64,000 nt of DNA from CAZEHS01 sp964424355 (GTDB lineage: Bacteria; Bacillota; Clostridia; Peptostreptococcales; Acidaminobacteraceae): contig CAYRIO010000019.1 in assembly GCA_964424355.1 (NCBI GenBank), forward strand, positions 1 through 64,000, written 5' to 3'. The notes under the pieces were generated by a model. It ran no database searches and had not been told where the DNA came from. It saw nothing but the letters and a program-made list of their open reading frames with translations. Each line of letters begins with the position of its first letter. Position 1 is the first letter of the stretch. Shown in pieces: positions 59,097-64,000 of this stretch. The translations under genes and the position numbers were made by a program.

Positions 59097-59720
59097 ATGG
59101 CAAGATATACAGGACCGGCTTGCAGACTGTGCCGTCGTGAAGGACAGAAAATGTTCCTGAAAGGCGATCGCTGCTATACCGAAAAATGTGCACTTACAAA
59201 ACGGCCCCAACCACCGGGCCAACATGGTGCTGCTCGCAAAGGCAAGGTTTCCAACTATGGGACACAACTGCGCGAGAAACAAAAGGTTAAGCGTTACTAC
59301 GGACTTTTGGAGACACAATTCCGTTTGCTTTATAACCGCGCTGAAAAAATGCACGGAATCACCGGTGAAAACATGCTGCAACTTCTGGAAATGCGACTGG
59401 ACAACACGGCTTTCCGTCTTGGTTTCGGCGAATCCAGAAAAGAAGCGCGCCAACTGGTAACTCATGGTCATTTTACCATCAACGGTAAAAAGGCTGATAT
59501 CCCCTCCATGATGGTACGTGTTGGTGATGTGATAGCTGTTAAGGAAAGCAGCCGTTCCAGCGTGAAATTCAAGGAAATGCTTGAAAACACGACAACGGTT
59601 CCGAAATGGCTTGAGCGCAAGGCTGACGGTTTCGATGGCAAAGTGATCGCGGCTCCTCACAGAGACGATATCGACCTGCCGATTGAAGAGCATTTGATCG
59701 TCGAGCTTTACTCCAGATAG
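59097..59720 (+). CDS. rpsD: 30S ribosomal protein S4
   Basis: 207 residues, primary assembly protein. Four N-terminal cysteines (C9, C12, C26, C31 region: CRLCRREG and CYTEKCAL) make it the zinc-binding C+ form. An S4 RNA-binding domain (LEMRLDNTAFRLGFGESRKE) follows. Start after CGGGAGGTGTCAAGAG. S4 is the alpha-operon repressor in several bacteria. Confidence 0.97.
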   Translation: MARYTGPACRLCRREGQKMFLKGDRCYTEKCALTKRPQPPGQHGAARKGKVSNYGTQLREKQKVKRYYGLLETQFRLLYNRAEKMHGITGENMLQLLEMRLDNTAFRLGFGESRKEARQLVTHGHFTINGKKADIPSMMVRVGDVIAVKESSRSSVKFKEMLENTTTVPKWLERKADGFDGKVIAAPHRDDIDLPIEEHLIVELYSR

Positions 59721-59790
59721 TCCTGAGGCCTGTCGCTTAACAGGATTAAACCCTCAAGACACATACCGCAAAAGAGGGAGGGTTAACAGA

Positions 59791-60741
59791 GTGATAGAGA
59801 TCGAAAAACCTGTCATCGAATGCGTTAGCATGAATGATGACCGCACGTACGGGAAGTTCGTCGTGGAGCCCCTGGAGCGGGGATATGCAACGACCCTGGG
59901 TAACAGCTTACGACGCATACTGCTTTCTTCGCTTCCAGGTACTGCTGTCAAATGGGTCAAAATTGAAAACGTGCTTCATGAGTTTTCAACTATTCCCGGT
60001 GTCAGGGAAGATGTCGTTGAGATTCTCCTCAACCTGAAGGCTCTTTCTGCCAAAATATATTCAGATGACGATATGAAGATTCTGCGCATTGATGCAGATG
60101 AAGCGGGCGTCATTACCGCTGCAAATATCAAAACGGATGCAGATGTCGAGATTCTCAATGAGGATCTGGTCATCTGTACCTTGGATGAGAATTCATCCCT
60201 CAGTATGGAGATTTGTCTGGCCCGGGGCAGAGGTTATGTGCCTGCCGAGCTGAACAAGGAACCAGGGATGCCAATCGGTGTGATTCCGGTGGATTCCATC
60301 TATACACCTGTGCGTAAGGTGAACTTTGCAGTAGAAAAAACCCGTGTCGGTCAGGAAGCCGATTATGACCGTCTGGTTCTGGAAATCTGGACAGACGGGA
60401 CCATCGATCCTGATGAAGCAGCCTCCCTGGGTGCGAAGATCCTGAGCGAACACCTTAACCTTTTCATCAACATGACGGACAGCATCAACAGTGTTGAAAT
60501 CATGGTGGAAAAGGAAGAGGACAAGAAAGAGAAAGTTCTGGAGATGACTATCGAAGAACTGGATCTTTCCGTCCGCTCATACAACTGCCTCAAGCGGGCA
60601 GGGATCAACACCGTGGAAGAACTGACGAAACGCACGGAAGATGACATGATGAAAGTAAGAAATCTGGGTAAAAAATCCCTTGAAGAAGTCAAGCATAAAT
60701 TGGCGGAACTGGATTTAACCCTGAAGCCTTCTGAAGAATAA
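59791..60741 (+). CDS. rpoA: RNA polymerase subunit alpha
   Basis: 316 residues. The N-terminal dimerisation domain (VEPLERGYATTLGNSLRRIL) and the C-terminal domain binding UP elements and activators (about 245-310; LDLSVRSYNCLKRAGINTVE, MKVRNLGKKSLEEVKHKL) are complete. Start is GTG 59791 after GAGGGAGGG. A small CCTG/CAGG hairpin lies in the 70 nt gap after rpsD. Confidence 0.97.
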   Translation: MIEIEKPVIECVSMNDDRTYGKFVVEPLERGYATTLGNSLRRILLSSLPGTAVKWVKIENVLHEFSTIPGVREDVVEILLNLKALSAKIYSDDDMKILRIDADEAGVITAANIKTDADVEILNEDLVICTLDENSSLSMEICLARGRGYVPAELNKEPGMPIGVIPVDSIYTPVRKVNFAVEKTRVGQEADYDRLVLEIWTDGTIDPDEAASLGAKILSEHLNLFINMTDSINSVEIMVEKEEDKKEKVLEMTIEELDLSVRSYNCLKRAGINTVEELTKRTEDDMMKVRNLGKKSLEEVKHKLAELDLTLKPSEE

Positions 60742-60765
60742 ACGGAAGCAAAGGAGGGAATATAA

Positions 60766-61107
60766 GTGGCTCAACAACGCAGACTGGGTCGCCCGACTGC
60801 GCACCGCAATCTGATGCTGCGCAATCAGGTGACAAGCTTTTTTAAATACGGAAAGATCACTACAACTGTGACCCGTGCAAAAGAGACTCAAAAAATGGCT
60901 GAAAAGATGATTTCACTCGCGAAGCGAGGGGATCTTCACGCCCGCAGACAAGCTATGGCTTACATGCTGGATGAAACCGTTGTTAAGAATCTTTTCGACG
61001 AAGTAGCTCCACGATTCAAAGAGCGAAACGGCGGTTACACACGAATCATCAAGACAGCTCCCCGACAAGGCGATGCAGTCCTGATGGCAATTATCGAACT
61101 GCTTTAA
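60766..61107 (+). CDS. rplQ: 50S ribosomal protein L17
   Basis: 113 residues, near the tunnel exit. Signatures are RRLGRPTAHRNLMLRNQVTS, TVTRAKETQKMAEKMISLAK and RNGGYTRIIKTAPRQGDAV. Start is GTG 60766 after AAGGAGGGAATATAA. Last ribosomal gene of the run, followed by a strong terminator. Confidence 0.97.
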   Translation: MAQQRRLGRPTAHRNLMLRNQVTSFFKYGKITTTVTRAKETQKMAEKMISLAKRGDLHARRQAMAYMLDETVVKNLFDEVAPRFKERNGGYTRIIKTAPRQGDAVLMAIIELL

Positions 61108-61114
61108 TCAGATA

Positions 61115-61152
61115 AAAACGGGCTGACTCCCAAACGAGTCAGCCCGTTTTGC
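61115..61152 (+). terminator. Intrinsic terminator after rplQ
   Basis: AAAACGGGCTGACTC (61115-61129), loop CCAAAC, GAGTCAGCCCGTTTT (61136-61150). Perfect 15 bp stem closing the S10-spc-alpha run. Confidence 0.95.
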
Positions 61153-61170
61153 TGTTTACGACTGTAAACC

Positions 61171-61198
61171 TTGTAATTCAGGGACATAGGGGTATAAT
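61171..61198 (+). promoter_or_regulatory. Sigma-A promoter of the ecf operon
   Basis: TTGTAA (61171-61176), 16 bp, TATAAT (61193-61198). It lies just after the rplQ terminator. Confidence 0.72.
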
Positions 61199-61234
61199 TA
61201 ATAAAGTAGTACACCCTGAACTGTGGAGTTGAAT

Positions 61235-62065
61235 ATGATTACTGCTGAACATCTGAGTTATGCATACAGTATTCCGGAACATGAGCCTGTCCTGGCTCTT
61301 CAGGACCTGGATTTGAAAATAGAACGCGGAGAATTTGTTGCCGTCATTGGCCACAATGGATCGGGAAAATCGACCTTTGCCAAACTGGCAAACGCGATTT
61401 ATCAGCCCACGAAAGGCCAAATCTGCATTTATGGCATGGATACCCGTGATGAAAATCGCTTATGGGAAATAAGGCGGACTGCAGGCCTCGTCTTCCAAAA
61501 CCCAGATAATCAGATAGTCGCCACGATTGTAGAAGAAGATGTGGCTTTCGGACCCGAGAATCTGGGCGTTCACCCGGAGGAAATCTTAAAGCGGGTGGAA
61601 GACGCCTTGAAAGCCGTGGGGATGACGGAGCACCGTTTCAAACCGCCACACTTGCTTTCTGGCGGACAGAAACAACGGGTTGCTATTGCTGGGATCCTGG
61701 CAATGAAACCCCTTTGCATCATATTGGATGAACCGACTGCGATGCTGGATCCGCGAGGCCGCCGTGAAGTGATGGAAACCCTTCATTATCTGAACAGAAG
61801 CGAAAACATAACGATTGTTTTGATCACACACTTCATGGAAGAAGCTGTCCGAGCGGACCGCGTCGTTGTCATGGATGGTGGGAAAAAATTGTTGGACGGG
61901 TCTCCCGCCCAAGTTTTCGGCAACGTGGAGCAGCTTCAGAACGTGGGGCTGGATGTGCCTCAAGTCACACTGCTGGCCCATCAGCTGCGGGAGTCCGGGA
62001 TAGACCTTTCTCCGGATATCCTAACCGTGGAAGAGATGGTGGAGGCGTTATGTCTATTGAAATAA
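61235..62065 (+). CDS. ecfA1: ECF transporter ATPase EcfA1
   Basis: 276 residues. One of two ATPases that energise the shared ECF vitamin-uptake module. Walker A GHNGSGKST at about residue 39, ABC signature LSGGQKQR near 145, Walker B IILDEPTAMLD. ATG 61235 has GGAG six bases upstream; a GTG at 61223 is in frame. It overlaps ecfA2 by 16 nt. The substrate-specific S components are encoded elsewhere. Confidence 0.94.
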   Translation: MITAEHLSYAYSIPEHEPVLALQDLDLKIERGEFVAVIGHNGSGKSTFAKLANAIYQPTKGQICIYGMDTRDENRLWEIRRTAGLVFQNPDNQIVATIVEEDVAFGPENLGVHPEEILKRVEDALKAVGMTEHRFKPPHLLSGGQKQRVAIAGILAMKPLCIILDEPTAMLDPRGRREVMETLHYLNRSENITIVLITHFMEEAVRADRVVVMDGGKKLLDGSPAQVFGNVEQLQNVGLDVPQVTLLAHQLRESGIDLSPDILTVEEMVEALCLLK

Positions 62066-62913
62066 AGAATCTGACCCATATATATGATCAGGGGAGCCCC
62101 TACCAGACCGCCGCGCTTGATCAGGTGTCTCTGAAAATTGCGGAGGGGGAAATCCTGGGACTTATCGGCCATACTGGTTCGGGGAAGTCAACCCTGATTC
62201 AGCACATGAATGGTCTTTTGAAAGCCACCAGTGGTTCGATCCTTATTGATGGCGAGGATATAACCATCAAAGGAACCCGCTTGGATGCCGTTCGAAAAAA
62301 AGTCGGACTGGTTTTCCAGTATCCAGAGTATCAGCTGTTTGAAGAGACCATCGCCAAAGATGTGGCATTCGGGCCGGCTCAGCAGGGCCTTTCCGCTCAG
62401 GAAGTAATCATCCGGGTTCAGGATGCCATGAATACCGTGGGTCTGGATTATGAGAAATTCAAGGATCGCTCCCCTTTTGAACTCAGCGGTGGGCAGCGTA
62501 GACGCGCAGCAATTGCCGGCATCCTGGCCATGGACCCCAAATATCTGATTCTTGACGAACCCACAGCAGGCTTGGATCCAAAGGGCCGGGAAGATGTCCT
62601 GGGTCAGATCCTGGCACTGCATCAGCAGAAGGGCATAGCGGTTATCCTGGTCTCTCACAGCATGGAAGACATCGCCAAACTGGTAGACCGGATTGTCGTG
62701 ATGCACCAAGGCAAAATCAGTCTCAGCGGACCGCCAGCAGAAGTCTTCAAGCATGCGGAAGCACTGAAAGCAATAGGATTAGGCGTCCCTCAGGTCACTG
62801 AGATGGCAGCGGCCCTTAAGGACAGAGGAATCGACCTGGGCGAAGGCGTCTATACGGTAGAAGAGGCTCACCGAAGGATCCTAAGGGTTCTGAAGGGGGG
62901 CGCCGCATGTTAA
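62050..62913 (+). CDS. ecfA2: ECF transporter ATPase EcfA2
   Basis: 287 residues, second ATPase of the ECF module. Walker A GHTGSGKST near residue 41, signature LSGGQRRR near 145, Walker B LILDEPTAGLDP. ATG 62050 after GGTGGAGGCGTT lies inside the end of ecfA1; the stop overlaps ecfT by 7 nt, so the three genes are translationally coupled. Confidence 0.95.
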   Translation: MSIEIKNLTHIYDQGSPYQTAALDQVSLKIAEGEILGLIGHTGSGKSTLIQHMNGLLKATSGSILIDGEDITIKGTRLDAVRKKVGLVFQYPEYQLFEETIAKDVAFGPAQQGLSAQEVIIRVQDAMNTVGLDYEKFKDRSPFELSGGQRRRAAIAGILAMDPKYLILDEPTAGLDPKGREDVLGQILALHQQKGIAVILVSHSMEDIAKLVDRIVVMHQGKISLSGPPAEVFKHAEALKAIGLGVPQVTEMAAALKDRGIDLGEGVYTVEEAHRRILRVLKGGAAC

Positions 62914-63716
62914 GAGACATCACCATCGGCCAGTACTTTCCGACAGAATCACCGGTACATCTGTTGGATCCCCGGTTGAAACTCATTGGGACCATTTGGT
63001 TCGTAACATTGCTCTTCAGTGCCAGCCACTTTTGGGGAATGATTTTCAGCACGCTTCTATTGGTCATCATTGTAATCCTGTCAAAGGTCCCTTTTGGCTA
63101 TATGCTTCGGGGACTGCGGCCTGTCATGCTGATTATTGTTTTTTCAGCGCTGATAAACCTGTTTTTTACGGCGGGGGTTCCTGTCGTTAATCTCGGCTGG
63201 GTTCAGATTAGCTGGGAAGGCATCCTGATGGCGGTTAAAATGTCTGCCAGGCTGGCTCTGCTTATACTGGGCAGCTCACTGCTTACCTTTACGACAACCC
63301 CGCTATCGTTGACAGATGGGGTAGAAAAATTGCTCCAGCCATTCAAGCGATTGGGGCTTCCCGCCCATGAACTGGCCATGATGATGACGATTGCCCTGCG
63401 ATTCATCCCCACACTGCTGGAGGAAACGGATAAGATCATGAAGGCCCAGATGGCAAGGGGGGCTCGCCTGGATAGCGGAAATCTTATCGAACGGGCCCGG
63501 AATCTGGTGCCCATTTTGGTGCCCCTCTTCGTTGGCGCGTTCCGTCGTGCTGATGAGTTGGCCATGGCCATGGAAGCCCGCTGTTACCGGGGTGGGGAAA
63601 ACCGCACGCGGCTCAAGACACTAAAATTCACCAGGAGAGATTTATGGGCGACACTATTCATTCTGGTCAGCACCTTGATAGTCATATCAAGCCAGTGGCT
63701 GCCGGTACCCCTGTAA
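62907..63716 (+). CDS. ecfT: ECF transporter transmembrane protein EcfT
   Basis: 269 residues with about five to six hydrophobic helices. EcfT couples the ATPases to exchangeable S components in the membrane. The two coupling-helix motifs are visible: AQMARGARLD near residue 183 and AMEARCYRGG near 221. N-terminal SPVHLLDPRLKLIGTI is typical. Start after GGGGGGCGCC lies within ecfA2; its end overlaps the probable truA start. Confidence 0.95.
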   Translation: MLRDITIGQYFPTESPVHLLDPRLKLIGTIWFVTLLFSASHFWGMIFSTLLLVIIVILSKVPFGYMLRGLRPVMLIIVFSALINLFFTAGVPVVNLGWVQISWEGILMAVKMSARLALLILGSSLLTFTTTPLSLTDGVEKLLQPFKRLGLPAHELAMMMTIALRFIPTLLEETDKIMKAQMARGARLDSGNLIERARNLVPILVPLFVGAFRRADELAMAMEARCYRGGENRTRLKTLKFTRRDLWATLFILVSTLIVISSQWLPVPL

Positions 63717-64000
63717 CCTACAGGATGACGGTCAGTTATGATGGGAAGGACTTTGCCGGCTGGCAGGTTCAGCCCCGGCAGCGCACCGTTCAGGGAAGTA
63801 TTGAAGACGCGCTGTCTAAACTTATGAAGCAACCCGTCAGTATTCACGGTAGCGGACGCACGGATGCCGGTGTCCATGCGCTGGGTCAGGTATTCCATTT
63901 CAATGCCGTCACGACGATTCCCCCTGAACGGATGACGAAGGCGGTGAACACATACCTCCCGAAAGATATTGCCATCGTGGATGCTGCCCTGGCAGAACCG
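63644..64000 (+). CDS. truA: tRNA pseudouridine synthase A, 3' partial
   Basis: TruA makes pseudouridine at positions 38-40 of tRNA anticodon arms. Visible: YRMTVSYDGKDFAGWQVQP near the start of the domain and the catalytic GSGRTDAGVHALGQV, whose aspartate is the nucleophile. The window ends within the gene. Start: ATG 63644 has AGGAGA six bases upstream and overlaps ecfT by 73 nt, adding about 27 residues before the conserved core. ATG 63725 would give a more usual N terminus but has no good ribosome site. Confidence 0.9.
   Translation, partial: MGDTIHSGQHLDSHIKPVAAGTPVTYRMTVSYDGKDFAGWQVQPRQRTVQGSIEDALSKLMKQPVSIHGSGRTDAGVHALGQVFHFNAVTTIPPERMTKAVNTYLPKDIAIVDAALAEP

Noticed and set aside
1..64000. 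CRISPR array, insertion sequence, prophage, toxin-antitoxin or biosynthetic cluster
   Set aside because: No regularly spaced repeats, transposase, integrase or terminal inverted repeats were seen; the only large repeat is the tuf pair.

Overview
This is a 64 kb stretch of the conserved information-processing region of a Bacillota (Firmicutes) chromosome, most likely an anaerobic member of the class Clostridia. The basis is the gene order (mcsA-mcsB-clpC-radA-disA ... sigH-rpmG-secE-nusG-rplKAJL-rpoBC-str-S10-spc-alpha-ecf-truA), two T-box leaders, a sigma-H type factor, an archaeal/eukaryotic-type prolyl-tRNA synthetase, flavin-dependent ThyX, and zinc-binding (C+) forms of S14, L33, L36 and S4. 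I cannot name the species. Nearly every gene lies on the + strand; the one clear exception is a hemolysin III-type membrane protein at 2.1-2.8 kb.

Layout. 0-6.4 kb is accessory: a 5'-truncated EF-G paralogue, a PAQR/hemolysin III protein, a DUF1836 regulator, an ABC-F ATPase and a secreted SLH-CAP protein. 6.5-16.5 kb is the Clp/DNA-damage/isoprenoid block (mcsA, mcsB, clpC, radA, disA, carD, PIN-TRAM, ispD, ispF), with no ctsR in its usual place. 16.5-28 kb holds a proline T-box with proS, an MBL hydrolase, a WG-repeat lipoprotein, a small Cys-rich protein, gltX, a cysteine T-box with cysE-cysS-mrnC-thyX-rlmB, then sigH. 28-40.4 kb holds tRNA-Thr(GGU)-tuf, rpmG-secE-nusG-rplKA, an L10 leader with rplJL, and rpoBC with its own promoter and leader. 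40.4-45.2 kb is the str operon (L7Ae-like, rpsL, rpsG, fusA, second tuf). 45.2-61.1 kb is one long S10-spc-alpha ribosomal protein run including secY, adk, map, infA and rpoA. 61.2-64 kb is the ECF transporter core ecfA1-ecfA2-ecfT and the start of truA, cut by the window end.

How it works together. The window encodes much of the translation and transcription machinery: EF-Tu twice, EF-G, IF-1, RNA polymerase alpha, beta and beta', NusG, and most large- and small-subunit proteins. It also carries protein export (SecE, SecY), nascent-chain maturation (Map), three aminoacyl-tRNA synthetases, and ClpC/McsB proteolysis. Regulation is visible mostly at RNA level: two T-boxes, an L10 leader with two mutually exclusive helices, a structured S10 leader, and an rpoB leader with a small ORF and an intrinsic terminator. 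Strong sigma-A promoters with 17 bp spacers mark the starts of most transcription units.

No mobile element, CRISPR array, prophage or obviously new multi-gene system is present. The least explained features are the rpoB leader, the missing ctsR with a heptamer direct repeat before mcsA, the palindrome in the DUF1836 promoter, and the nearly identical tuf pair.
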